Under the pieces are notes generated by a model. That model ran no database searches. It was given only the letters and a program-made list of their open reading frames with translations, and was not told the origin of the DNA. A stretch of 64,000 bases of DNA, taken from contig JAVJSV010000012.1 of the NCBI GenBank assembly GCA_040219235.1, positions 62,001 through 126,000 on the forward strand. The letters are read 5' to 3'. How positions within the stretch are numbered: position 1 is the first letter of the stretch; every line of letters starts with the position of its first letter. A program made the position numbers and the translations under genes. Shown in pieces: positions 8,870-18,895 of this stretch. The stretch comes from Rhodospirillaceae bacterium. Its GTDB lineage: Bacteria; Pseudomonadota; Alphaproteobacteria; Rhodospirillales; Rhodospirillaceae.

Positions 8870-9811
8870 TTAGGTATTTTCTTTAATCAGCATGCCCTGC
8901 TGTTTGGGCGAAACAAAAACCTCAGCGCCAACTTCCTTGGCATAAACATCAACGGCCTCTCGTGCTCCTGACCAACTGTAATCATCGCAGACGAGGCGTC
9001 CGCCAGGAACCAGTCGCGGAAAAAAGAATCGAAGCGAGTCATCAGTTGGCTGGTGCAGGTCTACGTCGATATGCACAAAATGAAAATCGATCTGCTCAAC
9101 CTCAGAAAACCGATCAGGAATCCATCCCTTATAGAAGTTGAGTTCTGGAAAATGCCGAAGATTTCTTTTTACTTCGTCAAGACTCGCCTCAAATGTCCCA
9201 GCCTTACTGTCAGGGCGATCTAACGGGTCTTTTTCGCCAGGAGTGCTCAGACCTTCAAAGGAATCAAAAATGTGAAAGTTAGCGCCTTTAAAATCTGAAT
9301 TGAGACTTGCTTCATAACCACAGAGCAGCAACATGGATGTTCCGCGCCAACACCCGCATTCCGCGACTGAACCTTCTAAATCACGTGTCTTTGAATACTG
9401 CTCAATGAGCCATTCAAAGCGTGGTCTCCGCTCGGCACTGACCGGCGTGTCCGTTTCAATAATGGCTTTGGTATAAGCATTCTGAAAAATTGAGTTATTT
9501 GGAAAAGCTTTAGCAATTAGCTTCTCGCATTCCTCATCATATTTTCCACCTATTAGATGGGCTCGACAAATCGCTAGGTTCTCATACACCACAGGTTCGT
9601 TGGGCATTGCAGCCTTCAGTCTGCGAAAGTGAGTCTGGGCGTCCTTGTAGTTTTTTTTGAGCATATAGGCTGACGCAAGTATCGCAGACTGGCTAACTGG
9701 ATGAGTTATCTTGCGACCGATTTTTATAGCTGCAGCGACAGCGCCCTGCTGAATCAGCTGGGTGGCTTGCACCAAGAGTTGGCGATTTTTTTCATCCATA
9801 TTCTGAGTCAT
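8870..9811 (-). CDS. TPR-like protein with TylF/MycF-type methyltransferase domain
   Basis: 313 aa. The first about 110 residues are helical and repeat-like (LIQQGAVAAAIKIGRK; SAILASAYMLKKNYKDAQTHFRRLKAAMP), resembling TPR units. Residues about 140-310 match the macrocin O-methyltransferase (TylF) group: VAECGCWRGTSM is the SAM-binding loop, HIFDSFEGL a signature strand, VHIDVDLHQPT carries the metal-binding aspartates, and GGRLVCDDY follows. It probably methylates a hydroxyl of a sugar or small molecule; the acceptor is unknown. It sits 21 bp after leuS in the same direction. The ribosome site is poor. Confidence 0.8.
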   Translation of the reverse strand: MTQNMDEKNRQLLVQATQLIQQGAVAAAIKIGRKITHPVSQSAILASAYMLKKNYKDAQTHFRRLKAAMPNEPVVYENLAICRAHLIGGKYDEECEKLIAKAFPNNSIFQNAYTKAIIETDTPVSAERRPRFEWLIEQYSKTRDLEGSVAECGCWRGTSMLLLCGYEASLNSDFKGANFHIFDSFEGLSTPGEKDPLDRPDSKAGTFEASLDEVKRNLRHFPELNFYKGWIPDRFSEVEQIDFHFVHIDVDLHQPTDDSLRFFFPRLVPGGRLVCDDYSWSGAREAVDVYAKEVGAEVFVSPKQQGMLIKENT

Positions 9812-9831
9812 AGGAGAACCAAGAACAAAAA

Positions 9832-12429
9832 TTAACCAACGACAACGTTGACGATTTTACCTGGTACCACAATAACTTTACGAAGCTCTTTACCAACCAT
9901 TTGCACCTGAACATTCGGCAAGGCGAGGGCTGCTTGTTCGCATGTATCTTTATCTGCGTTAGTATCGACTTCAATCGTCCCGCGCATTTTGCCATTGACC
10001 TGGACAGCCAGAGTCACCGTATCAGCAACCAACAAAGACGGATCAAATGACGGCCAGGCCTGGTCAACCAGTAGGCCACGACCGCCAAGCGCAGACCACA
10101 TTTCTTCTGTTATATGTGGCAGTAAAGGATTCGCCAGACGCGCTAAGGTCTCGACTGCAAAATGCCGCGTGTCTACGCCACCCTTAACCGATACATCGAA
10201 ATCCGCGACTGCATTTGAAAACTCACGTATTTGAGCGACCGCCGCGTTATAGCGAAAAGTCTCCAAAGCCTCCGTTACCTGAGCAATCGTTTTATGCGTG
10301 GTGCGCACCATATCCGCTGCTGCACCATCCAGCTTTTCAAATTCAAGCGGGTCGCCTGTTGCGACCTCAGTCTCAATCGTTAAACGCCATAGCCGATTAA
10401 GATATCTCCACGCCCCTTCTATCCCGCTGTCAGTCCACTCCATATCCCGTTCCGGGGGAGAGTCTGACAACATGAACAGGCGTGCCGCGTCAGCGCCATA
10501 GGTCTCAATAATATATGCCGGATCGACGGTATTCTTTTTTGACTTGGACATCTTTTCAGAACGGCCAATGGTCACAGCCGTGCCATCTTTAATATAAACC
10601 GGGTCGCCATTTTCGGACTGTGTGACCTGATCTGGCGAGAGCCAGTGACCATCTGCTGATGTGTATGTCTCGTGGCCCACCATGCCTTGCGTAAACAAAC
10701 CATCAAAGGGCTCGGATATATCGAGGTAGCCGCAAGTCTGAAGCGCACGCGTAAAGAAACGCGCGTACAAGAGGTGTAAGACAGCATGCTCAACACCGCC
10801 GATATATTGATCGACCGGTAACCAGCGATTTGCTAGGCCCTTATCGAAACCCACAGTGGCGTTTTTCGGGTCACAGAAGCGCGCAAAATACCAGGAGCTT
10901 TCAAAGAAGGTGTCAAACGTGTCCGTTTCACGTTCTGCATCCTGTCCGCATTTAGGGCAGGAAACATGCTTCCAAGAGGGATGCCGGGCCAATGGGTTTC
11001 CAGGCTGATCAAACGTCACATCATCTGGCAAGGTCACGGGAAGGTCTTGATCTGGCACAGGAACGATGCCGCAGTCCTGACAATGAATCATCGGCACCGG
11101 GCACCCCCAGTAGCGTTGCCGTGAAACACCCCAGTCCCGCAGGCGGTATTGGACAACCCCCTCACCAGCCTTGAGTGACTCAACTTTTTCAATTGCGGCA
11201 CGTTTCGCATCAGAAACTTCAAGACCGTTCAAGAATTCAGACTTAACCGCGATGCCATCACCCGTGAATGCGTTATTAGATGATTCTAGGTCATTCGCAA
11301 AAGCCTCAGGATCGGCATCTTTTGGGGCAACAACACAGAGTACAGGCAGCCCATATTTTCTTGCAAAATCCATATCCCGCTGATCGTGAGCAGGACATCC
11401 GAAAATGGCACCTGTTCCGTAATCCATCAAAACAAAATTTGCCACGTAGATGGGCACTTCCCAGTCAGCATCGAACGGATGCTGAGCGGTTAAGCCCGTA
11501 TCAAAACCTCTTTTTTCCGCCTTCTCGATAACTTCTTCCGATGTACCAAGACGATTACAATCGGCAATGAAATCGGCAAGGCCCTCAACACGATCAGATA
11601 ACTGTGACGCCAGGGGATGATTGGACGAGATGGCGCAGAAAGAAGCTCCAAAAAGAGTATCTGGCCGCGTTGTAAAAACCTCTAGTTTTTCTGGCCGTGC
11701 AGAGCCATCTGGATCCAATACAACCCACTGCAATCGTGCACCTTCGGACCGGCCAATCCAGTTATGCTGCATCAGGCGTACCTTGTCTGGCCACCTTTCC
11801 AGAGTCTCCAAACCCTCTAGCAATTCTTCCGCATAATCGGTGATTTTAAGAAACCACTGATTTAACTTCCGGCGTTCAACCGGCACGCCAGAACGCCACC
11901 CCTTGCCATCGACAACTTGCTCATTTGCCAGAACAGTATTCTCAACGGGATCCCAGTTGACCCATGACTCTTTGCGATAAGCGAGGCCAGCTTTGACAAA
12001 ATCCAAAAACATTTTCTGTTCATGGCGATAGTACTCGGGTTCACAGGTGGAAATTTCACGGGTCCAATCCAGTGAAAATCCCAACGGCGTAAACTGCTCA
12101 CGCATGTCTTTTATATTTTGTCGGGTCCACGCTCCAGGATGAACACCACGTTCTAAAGCTGCGTTCTCAGCAGGAAGGCCAAAAGCATCCCACCCCATAG
12201 GATGTAAAACGTCGTAACCTTGCGCCTTACGGAAACGCGCAACAACATCTCCTAGAGTGTAGTTGCGGACATGCCCCATATGAAGTCTCCCAGATGGATA
12301 GGGAAACATCTCAAGGACAAAATACTTGGGCTTGGTATCGTCTTCTTTTGCGACAAAACTCTCAGACTCCGCCCAGGCTTTTTGCCAGCGTGGCTCGACA
12401 TCTTTAAAATTATAGCGGGCATCAGACAT
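9832..12429 (-). CDS. leuS: Leucyl-tRNA synthetase
   Basis: Class Ia aminoacyl-tRNA synthetase, about 865 aa, the normal bacterial length. The HIGH motif is seen as PSGRLHMGH and the KMSKS motif as EKMSKSKKN. The connective editing domain includes [11 protein letters not shown], the conserved threonine-rich editing site, and [15 protein letters not shown]. The C-terminal domain ends with VQVNGKMRG. The ATG at 12429 is preferred (MSDARYNF); the longer frame would use a TTG at 12447. It follows the DUF3576-like lipoprotein, as in other alphaproteobacteria. Confidence 0.97.
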   Translation of the reverse strand: MSDARYNFKDVEPRWQKAWAESESFVAKEDDTKPKYFVLEMFPYPSGRLHMGHVRNYTLGDVVARFRKAQGYDVLHPMGWDAFGLPAENAALERGVHPGAWTRQNIKDMREQFTPLGFSLDWTREISTCEPEYYRHEQKMFLDFVKAGLAYRKESWVNWDPVENTVLANEQVVDGKGWRSGVPVERRKLNQWFLKITDYAEELLEGLETLERWPDKVRLMQHNWIGRSEGARLQWVVLDPDGSARPEKLEVFTTRPDTLFGASFCAISSNHPLASQLSDRVEGLADFIADCNRLGTSEEVIEKAEKRGFDTGLTAQHPFDADWEVPIYVANFVLMDYGTGAIFGCPAHDQRDMDFARKYGLPVLCVVAPKDADPEAFANDLESSNNAFTGDGIAVKSEFLNGLEVSDAKRAAIEKVESLKAGEGVVQYRLRDWGVSRQRYWGCPVPMIHCQDCGIVPVPDQDLPVTLPDDVTFDQPGNPLARHPSWKHVSCPKCGQDAERETDTFDTFFESSWYFARFCDPKNATVGFDKGLANRWLPVDQYIGGVEHAVLHLLYARFFTRALQTCGYLDISEPFDGLFTQGMVGHETYTSADGHWLSPDQVTQSENGDPVYIKDGTAVTIGRSEKMSKSKKNTVDPAYIIETYGADAARLFMLSDSPPERDMEWTDSGIEGAWRYLNRLWRLTIETEVATGDPLEFEKLDGAAADMVRTTHKTIAQVTEALETFRYNAAVAQIREFSNAVADFDVSVKGGVDTRHFAVETLARLANPLLPHITEEMWSALGGRGLLVDQAWPSFDPSLLVADTVTLAVQVNGKMRGTIEVDTNADKDTCEQAALALPNVQVQMVGKELRKVIVVPGKIVNVVVG

Positions 12430-12480
12430 AATAAGAGTGTCTTGCAAATAGTGAGATCAGAAAAAGTGGGAAGGGTTAAC

Positions 12481-13017
12481 TTAACCGTTTTCAGCAACAG
12501 CCTGCATACGAAGCTGTCGCGCACGTGTCAGAACAGACTCTTCAAACTCACCCGGCACATCAGCGCCGACGACAGCATCTGTCCAGCGACCCCCAGCATC
12601 TTCAGTTTGCCGGAAAACAGAGACCTTGAGGCCATCGGCACGCAGAGATCTGCCTAAAATATAAATGTTAACTTTGAAGCGTTCCCCTGGCGTTTCGGGC
12701 GGGGCATACCAATCCGTAATAATGACGCCCCCAAATGGGTCTGCAGAGGCCAGCGGCATAAATGAAATTGTATCGAGAGACGCGCGCCACAAAAAGGCAT
12801 TAACAGCAACGGCCCCCTCTGTGCCTTGTGAATTAGAATCTCCGAATAACGTAATGCCAAGACCACTCTCTGGAGGGCCGGCTTCAGACCTAAACTCAGG
12901 TGAGGTCCTGTAGCTTGACCCTGTATTCTCATTTCCTGAGCAGGCGGTCAGTGTCACAGCCAATCCGAATAAGGCTGTTGCCTTGACGAATTTTGCAATG
13001 AAATAGGCTGGCGCCAT
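12481..13017 (-). CDS. DUF3576-like lipoprotein upstream of leuS
   Basis: 178 aa with a lipoprotein signal peptide whose lipobox LTAC ends at the acylated cysteine near residue 26. The mature domain begins about GLGITLFGDSN and includes VNAFLWRASLDTISFMPLASADPFGGVIITDWY, the recognisable core of the DUF3576 family. This family is found just before leuS in alphaproteobacteria and is presumed envelope-located; its function is unknown. AAGGAG lies 9 bases before the ATG. Probably the first gene of the leuS transcription unit. Confidence 0.82.
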   Translation of the reverse strand: MAPAYFIAKFVKATALFGLAVTLTACSGNENTGSSYRTSPEFRSEAGPPESGLGITLFGDSNSQGTEGAVAVNAFLWRASLDTISFMPLASADPFGGVIITDWYAPPETPGERFKVNIYILGRSLRADGLKVSVFRQTEDAGGRWTDAVVGADVPGEFEESVLTRARQLRMQAVAENG

Positions 13018-13286
13018 TCGAAAGAACTCCTTTGAGAGCAGAACCAGATTGATGGTCAGCTAATTAGTATTAGGCCCGAGATCACACGGTATATAGCCAA
13101 AATACAAACAATGCCACAACGGGACTTTACAAATATTAAGACGAGCTTGACGCTAGAAATGTCATAAATATGAAATGAAAAAAGACGATTAACGTCATTA
13201 TTAAAACGGTTCCGCTGCTAGATTTTAACCGTCATGACAAAAAACAGGCGTTTTTTTAAAGTGGTCCGGAGAAAGAGTAATATTAA

Positions 13287-13314
13287 TGTCATGGTTATGT
13301 CGTTTAATTGTCAA
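13287..13314 (+). promoter_or_regulatory. Probable Pho box (PhoB operator)
   Basis: Three TGTCAT-like half sites at exact 11-bp spacing: TGTCAT (13287-13292), TGTCGT (13298-13303) and TGTCAA (13309-13314). The known PhoB consensus is two CTGTCAT repeats with an 11-bp period. It lies 86 bp before an OprO/P-type porin, the class induced by phosphate starvation. A possible -10, TAACTT, follows at about 13325. The rest of the 13018-13399 gap is AT-rich spacer with no gene that I can support. Confidence 0.6.
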
Positions 13315-13399
13315 CATCTGGGAGTAACTTGCAGGTCAGAGAAATACTTTTATTCAACATCGCAAATTTTGCTGATTCCAAGCATAGAAAGACCAAAAA

Positions 13400-14722
13400 A
13401 TGAAAACATCGATGCGTTTAAGGCAATCCATATTCACATCTGTCGGGTTACTTTTATGCGTGGGTGGATCGCCCACCTCGGCTCAATCCAGCGATGAAAT
13501 ATCAGCTCTGCAAGCACAGGTAACGGCTTTACAAGCGCAGATCGACGCCCTTGTAGAGGCCTCTAAAACTCAACCCAAACCCGAAAACACTCCTGAAATC
13601 TCAAAGGCTGAGCCTGCCTCAGCGCTAACAACGCCAGACAAAATGTTCGAGTGGAACATCAGAGGAAGGCTTTTTGCGGATACGGCATGGATTAATGATT
13701 CCGATAACTCTGCAGATATTCACGCGAGTGAAATGCGCGCCGCGCGTATAGGTGTTGAAGGTAAAGCTTGGGGGAACGTGAAATACATCATCGAAGCCGA
13801 TTTTGCAGATAATGATCTGGATGTAAAAGACGCTTATTTACAGTGGCAAGGCCCTGTAAACATAACCATGGGTCAGTTTAAAACGCCCAACAGTCTGGAA
13901 GAAATTACGAGCGCAAGACACACAACGTTTATGGAGCGCTCGACGTTTACAGATGCGTTTGCCCTTGATCGACAAATTGGGATCAATTTAAGCGTCGGAA
14001 ACGACAACGCGCAGTTCACAGCAGGCATTTTCCAAGGAGGCAACAGTGTTGCCAATGATGATGAAGGTCTGACTGTCGCCGCAAGAGGACATTATGCGCT
14101 CGAACTGCAGGAGTCTGGACTTGTGCACGTTGGTGGGTCCTTTCGTCATCGCAATGCGGGAGACGACCAAAGTGATTTCCGTTATCGTGTAAGGACCCCG
14201 ATCCATCTGTCAGATCGATTTATTGATACAACCTCTATTTCCGAGTCCGATACGTTTTACGGTTTAGAACTTGCAGCGCTTTTCGGGCCATTCCACATCG
14301 CTAGCGAGTATGCCATTCAAGATGTAAGCTTATCTGCCCCGTTGGCCGGGCAAAAAAATCCTTCGTTCTCGGGGTATTACCTTGAAGCTGGCTGGTTTCT
14401 TACGGGTGAACAAAAGGGTTACAAAGCCTCTACCGGCGTTTTTGATCGCCCTAAGGTCAACAAACCTGTTCACGATGGTGGTTTTGGTGCCTGGCAAATT
14501 GCCGCACGCTATGACGTGACCGACCTGACGGATGAAGGTATTTTTGGTGGCGAGCAAGAAAACATCACACTCGGCGTGAACTGGTACCTCAACCGTCACA
14601 GCAGGATCATGGCCAATTACACGTGGTCAGACATATCAGATGCGTTTCTCGTCGCGGCTAATGGCGCTGATGGGGAAAATCAGGTTGATGCGTTTGGTTT
14701 GCGGTTCCAAGTGGATTGGTAG
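13400..14722 (+). CDS. OprO/OprP-family phosphate/polyphosphate porin
   Basis: 440 aa outer-membrane porin of the Porin_O_P family. A signal peptide ends at PTSAQ, followed by a short coiled coil (ISALQAQVTALQAQIDALVEA, about 34-54) typical of the trimerising N-terminus. The barrel contains the family features RAARIGVEGKAWGNVKYIIEADFA and VNITMGQFKTPNSLEE, and it ends in an aromatic residue (FQVDW). The family carries phosphate, pyrophosphate or other anions. The Pho-box-like repeats upstream support a phosphate role. A monocistronic gene is likely. Confidence 0.85.
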   Translation: MKTSMRLRQSIFTSVGLLLCVGGSPTSAQSSDEISALQAQVTALQAQIDALVEASKTQPKPENTPEISKAEPASALTTPDKMFEWNIRGRLFADTAWINDSDNSADIHASEMRAARIGVEGKAWGNVKYIIEADFADNDLDVKDAYLQWQGPVNITMGQFKTPNSLEEITSARHTTFMERSTFTDAFALDRQIGINLSVGNDNAQFTAGIFQGGNSVANDDEGLTVAARGHYALELQESGLVHVGGSFRHRNAGDDQSDFRYRVRTPIHLSDRFIDTTSISESDTFYGLELAALFGPFHIASEYAIQDVSLSAPLAGQKNPSFSGYYLEAGWFLTGEQKGYKASTGVFDRPKVNKPVHDGGFGAWQIAARYDVTDLTDEGIFGGEQENITLGVNWYLNRHSRIMANYTWSDISDAFLVAANGADGENQVDAFGLRFQVDW

Positions 14723-14875
14723 ACTGTCAAGCTTTTGATAAGACTCACCGAAACATCGGCTGGACTCTGGCCAGGCACCACAGGCTCTAGTAAAACTTAC
14801 GTCTTATAACCTAAGTCTTGTTCCTTCATCCAATATTTGGCTGGACTGTAGGTTAAACTTTGGGCCGAGGACGTG

Positions 14876-15922
14876 ATGGTGCGTACGCTAAGTTTGATAA
14901 CCGCCATTTGGATGAGTCTTATAGCTTTTCCAACCCTGTCAGCTGAACAAATCAAACTGTCAATCGGCGGGAAGATGGAGCAGTACTTTTTCCTCGTGGA
15001 TATGGACGAAGTCGCTGGCGAAAGCCTCAACACAACCGGTGCGTTGACAGATGTTGACGTCTACTTCTCGGGCAAAACCATTCTCGACAATGGGATTGAA
15101 ATATCCGCACGGATTGAAATGCGCGCAGAGAACCAAAACTCAGGCGAAGCAGACGAACAATTCTTGGATATCAAAACAGCTTTCGGGAAGGTCCGTGTTG
15201 GTGAGGTCGAGGGATTCAATCACAACTACAGTTATGAAACACCCTTCGTAGCTTATGAAGACGACGAAATTGTCGGTCGGGTCGTGCCACAGCGGACAAC
15301 CATAAACGTCAAAGACATTATGACCTTCGAAGGCTTTACCGGTGATGCCTTCCAGGTTGGGTATGAGTCTCCAACTATTGCTGGCTTCACGGTCGGCGCA
15401 AACTACTTTCCAACAACAAGAGAAGGCGTAGACCGCTTCATTGATAAAACTGTCGCCGCCAATAATGCTTGGGAAGTGACCGGAGCTTACGAAAGACGGA
15501 TCAGAGGTGGAAAAGTTGGGGTAGTGGCTGGCTACTTTGACAGTGAGTCACGCGCAGGCGGGGCCGACGGCGTAACTGCATGGAATATCAGTGCACAGGC
15601 TGAAGTCGGTGGGTTTACCGTCGGCGGTACTTTTGCCAAGTCAGCGCCTGAAAGTGATCTTGACTCAACAACTGTTGGTTTGGCGGGATTATATGAGATT
15701 GGTCCATGGGGATTAGGCGCGTCCTACTTGCGGGTGCGTGCAGATTCCGTGCCCAACGCGACCCTTAAAGATAAGGTAGACCAAGGCAAGGTTGAGGCCT
15801 CTTATATTTTAGTGCGTGGCGTAAAGCTTGGTCTAACTGGGTTTTGGGTCGGACAAGAACCTGCGGGTGGACCAGAGTTTGAGGATATGGGCCTGATCAG
15901 TTCAGCCATCTTAAGATTCTGA
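14876..15922 (+). CDS. Outer-membrane porin
   Basis: About 348 aa. A signal peptide ends at LSAEQIKLSIGGKMEQYF, the classic start of a general Gram-negative porin barrel. Strand-like segments alternate (FSGKTILDNGIEISARIEM; FGKVRVGEVEGFNHNY; QVGYESPTIAGFTVGANYF), and the chain ends in a C-terminal phenylalanine (SSAILRF), the barrel-assembly signal. GAGG just before the tandem GTG-ATG supports a start at 14873 or 14876. It is not closely similar to the preceding OprO-like porin. Solute unknown. The 150 bp between the porins contains a GGCTGGACT direct repeat of unknown meaning. Confidence 0.82.
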   Translation: MVRTLSLITAIWMSLIAFPTLSAEQIKLSIGGKMEQYFFLVDMDEVAGESLNTTGALTDVDVYFSGKTILDNGIEISARIEMRAENQNSGEADEQFLDIKTAFGKVRVGEVEGFNHNYSYETPFVAYEDDEIVGRVVPQRTTINVKDIMTFEGFTGDAFQVGYESPTIAGFTVGANYFPTTREGVDRFIDKTVAANNAWEVTGAYERRIRGGKVGVVAGYFDSESRAGGADGVTAWNISAQAEVGGFTVGGTFAKSAPESDLDSTTVGLAGLYEIGPWGLGASYLRVRADSVPNATLKDKVDQGKVEASYILVRGVKLGLTGFWVGQEPAGGPEFEDMGLISSAILRF

Positions 15923-15949
15923 ATTGGTCATGTGTAAGGCCTGATATTC

Positions 15950-17491
15950 ATGAACAAAGTTGAGAGTGCTGCCTCCAACGGCGATATATCGCCTGCCCTT
16001 TGCGACTGGTTATCCAACCAAGTTTCTAAAAACCCTGACGCATTAGCGCAGCACGACCTGGAAACCGGACGACGCACCACCTACCGCGAAATGCTCGTTC
16101 GCAGTCAGAAGGTTGCTGATGTTCTCATCAGAAACTTTGGCGTGCAGCCTGGCGACCGGGTCATGGTACTGGCCTACAATTCGACAGACCTCTACGAGAT
16201 TCTTTTCGCCTGTTGGCGGATTGGCGCTATTTATATGCCCGTAAATTGGCGTCTCGCGCTGCCTGAACTGACCGCGATTGTGGACGATGCAGAACCAAAG
16301 GTCGTCGTCTCAGATATAGCGTTCGAGGCTGCAAGCAAAAGGCTTGGTCTTCCCGTTTGGTGGCGCAGCGATGAGTCCAACAGCCCCTTTGAAGCAGATC
16401 TAAAAATCGCACATCGCCACGAAGATTTTATGCCGCCGCAACCAGATACGGTGGCCAATCTGCTTTATACGTCTGGCACGACAGGTCAACCGAAGGGAGT
16501 CATCAGCACCTGGCGCATGCAAGCCATGGCCGTTTTACAAGCAGCTCACGTTATGTTGGGAAGAGCTACACGCACCTTGACGGCGGCACCGATGTTTCAC
16601 ACCGCTGGACTTAATTCTTTTGCGCTGCCTTTGTTTTTCTATGGGGGCACCGTCCACATTATGCGGCATTGGAATGCGGAAAAAGCATTGTCCTATTTGT
16701 CTGATACAGCGCTTGGAATCACGCATACGCTGGGGGTTCCAGCACAATTTCAAATGATGACTCAATGTGCAGGGTTTGAAGATGCGACTTTTCCAACGGT
16801 CGTGCGCGCTGGCGTTGGGGGGGCGCCAGTCACTGAGGACCTCCTTACTCAATATCAACGTAAGGGCCTGATGCTGGGGAATTCATACGGCATGACAGAA
16901 GTCTTTGGTGTGGCGACCCTGCCGCCAGAAAAAGCGAAAACCAAGCTCGGCTCTGTTGGGTGGCCGGTGATGGGAACAGAAATACGTATCGCCGATGACA
17001 ATGATAAACCAATCGGTGCCCATCAAGCTGGAGAGATTCAGATTAAGAGCGAAGGCGTAACCCCTGGCTATTGGAATGCACCAGAGTTAACAGCGCAAAG
17101 CCGCACCGCAGATGGCTGGTTTAAAACCGGAGACATTGGCAAGTTTGACGAGGAGGGTGCGTTTTACGTCGTCGATCGCAAGAAAGACATGTTCATCTCA
17201 GGCGGGGAAAATGTGTATCCCGCCGAAATCGAAAATGCGCTAGCAACCTTTCCGGAGATCGCCGAAGCCGCCGTCATTGGTATCCCTGACGACAGATGGG
17301 GAGAGGTCGGCGCGGCAATCATTGTACTGAAACCCGGCCAGACCTTAGACGCACAATCTGTGCAGGACCGTTGCAGGGAACGGCTCGCCCGGTTCAAAGT
17401 ACCGAAACATATTTTCTTTGCCGACAGCCTGCCGCGCAGCGCCCAAGGCAAAGTTCAAAAGAAACTGTTGAAAGAACGCTATGCCGGATAA
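15950..17491 (+). CDS. Acyl-CoA synthetase (AMP-dependent ligase)
   Basis: 513 aa member of the ANL superfamily; it activates a carboxylic acid to its CoA thioester using ATP. Signatures are LLYTSGTTGQPKG (phosphate loop), NSYGMTE (A5 motif), DGWFKTGDIG (A7) and DRKKDMFISGGENVYP (A8), with the catalytic lysine in AQGKVQKK near the C-terminus. The length is typical for a medium/long-chain or aromatic acid ligase. It overlaps the next gene by 11 bp, so it forms an operon with a nitronate monooxygenase-like protein and a thioesterase. Substrate unknown. Confidence 0.92.
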   Translation: MNKVESAASNGDISPALCDWLSNQVSKNPDALAQHDLETGRRTTYREMLVRSQKVADVLIRNFGVQPGDRVMVLAYNSTDLYEILFACWRIGAIYMPVNWRLALPELTAIVDDAEPKVVVSDIAFEAASKRLGLPVWWRSDESNSPFEADLKIAHRHEDFMPPQPDTVANLLYTSGTTGQPKGVISTWRMQAMAVLQAAHVMLGRATRTLTAAPMFHTAGLNSFALPLFFYGGTVHIMRHWNAEKALSYLSDTALGITHTLGVPAQFQMMTQCAGFEDATFPTVVRAGVGGAPVTEDLLTQYQRKGLMLGNSYGMTEVFGVATLPPEKAKTKLGSVGWPVMGTEIRIADDNDKPIGAHQAGEIQIKSEGVTPGYWNAPELTAQSRTADGWFKTGDIGKFDEEGAFYVVDRKKDMFISGGENVYPAEIENALATFPEIAEAAVIGIPDDRWGEVGAAIIVLKPGQTLDAQSVQDRCRERLARFKVPKHIFFADSLPRSAQGKVQKKLLKERYAG

Positions 17492-18452
17492 CGCTGTGTC
17501 ATCTCAAACGGTCGCGGACAAAATAGCCGGCATCAAATCCCGTCTGGCGATTCCGGCCTTTGCGGCGCCGATGTTTCTGGTCTCGGGGCCGGAGTTGGTC
17601 ATTGCCGCGTGCAAAGCTGGTGTGATCGGATCTTTCCCGACGATGAACGCCCGGCCGATTGAAATGCTGGAAGAATGGTTTGAGAAAATCACCATAGAAT
17701 TGGACAATTATGGGTCTGTTTCGGGTCAAACGCCCGCACCGTGGGCGGCCAACATCATCTGCCACTCCACCTCCAAGCGCTTCGATGAGGACTTCGCGCT
17801 GCTACAACGCTACAAGCCCGAGATTGTGATTACCGCCCTGGGCTCGCCAAAGCGCGTCGTTAAAGAAGTCCATGATTATGGCGGCCTAGTGTTTGCCGAT
17901 GTGAACTCTGTGACCTATGCCAAAAAGGCGATCGAGGCTGGCGCAGACGGTTTGGTGCTGGTCTCTGCTGGAGCCGGTGGCCATACCGGATTTGTGACAG
18001 GCTTCGCGTTTGTGCCCGCGATCAGGTCCTTTTTTGACGGACCGATCATTCTAGGCGGCGGCATTGTGGATGGCGCAGGCGTGCGCGCGGCGGAAGTGCT
18101 AGGCGCTGATTTTGGCTATCTGGGCACGCGGTTCATTGCGACAGAAGAAAGCCTAGCCCCGGACAGCTATCGCACCATGCTGGTGGACGCGACGGAAGAA
18201 GACATCATGTTGACCGCACATTTTACGGGGGTTCCGGCCAACTATCTCAAGACATCCATCATCGCGGCCGGGCTTGACCCCGCAAGCTTAGAAGCCCGTA
18301 AAGATAAAAGCTTCGAACGCCACGAAGGCAAGGCGTGGAAGGACATCTGGTCCGCCGGGCAAGGCGTGCGCGCCGTTGATAAAATACAACCCGTGGCAAC
18401 ATTGGTCGCCCAGCTCAAAGCAGAATACGACACCGCAAAGGCCAAACCCTGA
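17481..18452 (+). CDS. Nitronate monooxygenase-family flavoprotein
   Basis: 323 aa FMN-dependent TIM-barrel protein of the 2-nitropropane dioxygenase/nitronate monooxygenase family. Visible features are PAFAAPMFLVSGPELVIAAC at the N-terminus, GADGLVLVSAGAGGHTG (FMN phosphate loop with the conserved histidine) and ILGGGIVDGAGVRAAEVLGADFGYLGTRF. Some relatives are involved in lipid or aromatic metabolism rather than nitronate removal. It overlaps the acyl-CoA ligase and precedes a thioesterase, so a role in an acyl-CoA pathway is possible. Confidence 0.88.
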   Translation: MPDNAVSSQTVADKIAGIKSRLAIPAFAAPMFLVSGPELVIAACKAGVIGSFPTMNARPIEMLEEWFEKITIELDNYGSVSGQTPAPWAANIICHSTSKRFDEDFALLQRYKPEIVITALGSPKRVVKEVHDYGGLVFADVNSVTYAKKAIEAGADGLVLVSAGAGGHTGFVTGFAFVPAIRSFFDGPIILGGGIVDGAGVRAAEVLGADFGYLGTRFIATEESLAPDSYRTMLVDATEEDIMLTAHFTGVPANYLKTSIIAAGLDPASLEARKDKSFERHEGKAWKDIWSAGQGVRAVDKIQPVATLVAQLKAEYDTAKAKP

Positions 18453-18465
18453 TGGAAAAGCTGTG

Positions 18466-18855
18466 ATGGAAAAACCGCCCCCGATCAAGGCGCGTGAACT
18501 GCTGGGCGGAGACGCCATTGGCTTCAACCCGGACACCGGTGTCGGCAGCGTGCGCTATGTGCCAGATGCAGGACTGATGAATCCCGCCGGTACAGTTTTA
18601 GGTGGGTACTTGTCTGCCATGCTGGATGACGTGGCAGGCCTGGCCACCTGGTATGCGGGTGGGAAACGGTTTTTTGCGACCGCTCAAATGTCGACCTCGT
18701 TTTTACGGGGGGCCAAAGAAGGCGAAGCCCTAATTGGCGAGTCCACTGTTACCGGTCATGGCAAGCGCCAGGCGTTTGCGGAAGCCACGTTGACGCGGGA
18801 GTCCGACGGGAAAATAATTGCCAAGGCCACGTTGGTTCAGACGTTTTTAGATTAG
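18466..18855 (+). CDS. PaaI-family hotdog thioesterase
   Basis: About 129 aa hotdog-fold acyl-CoA thioesterase. The core motif PAGTVLGGYLSAMLDDVAGLATW is the helix and HGG-like active site region of the PaaI/4HBT group, followed by TAQMSTSFLRGAKEGE and AEATLTRESDGKIIAKATLVQTF. The ATG at 18466 is chosen because a longer frame would run 87 bp into the preceding gene with no domain content. GATGGAAAA occurs twice, 14 bp apart, around the start. It probably hydrolyses an acyl-CoA made by the operon's ligase. Confidence 0.82.
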   Translation: MEKPPPIKARELLGGDAIGFNPDTGVGSVRYVPDAGLMNPAGTVLGGYLSAMLDDVAGLATWYAGGKRFFATAQMSTSFLRGAKEGEALIGESTVTGHGKRQAFAEATLTRESDGKIIAKATLVQTFLD

Positions 18856-18891
18856 GTACGCTTAGATTATATGCGCTTAGACTAAACGCAC
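18847..18891. repeat. Three imperfect tandem 15-bp repeats at a gene end
   Basis: Units TTAGATTAGGTACGC (18847-18861), TTAGATTATATGCGC (18862-18876) and TTAGACTAAACGCAC (18877-18891). The first contains the TAG stop of the thioesterase gene. The repeats lie in the gap before the convergent copZ gene. They look like a local slippage duplication. Confidence 0.8.
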
Positions 18892-18895
18892 GCAT

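Noticed and set aside
13234-13497. 87-codon frame before the OprO-like porin
   Set aside because: It covers the Pho-box-like repeats and the porin start in another frame, with no coding character.
18376-18465. Longer N-terminus for the PaaI-type thioesterase
   Set aside because: The extra 30 codons overlap the nitronate monooxygenase gene in another frame and add no domain.
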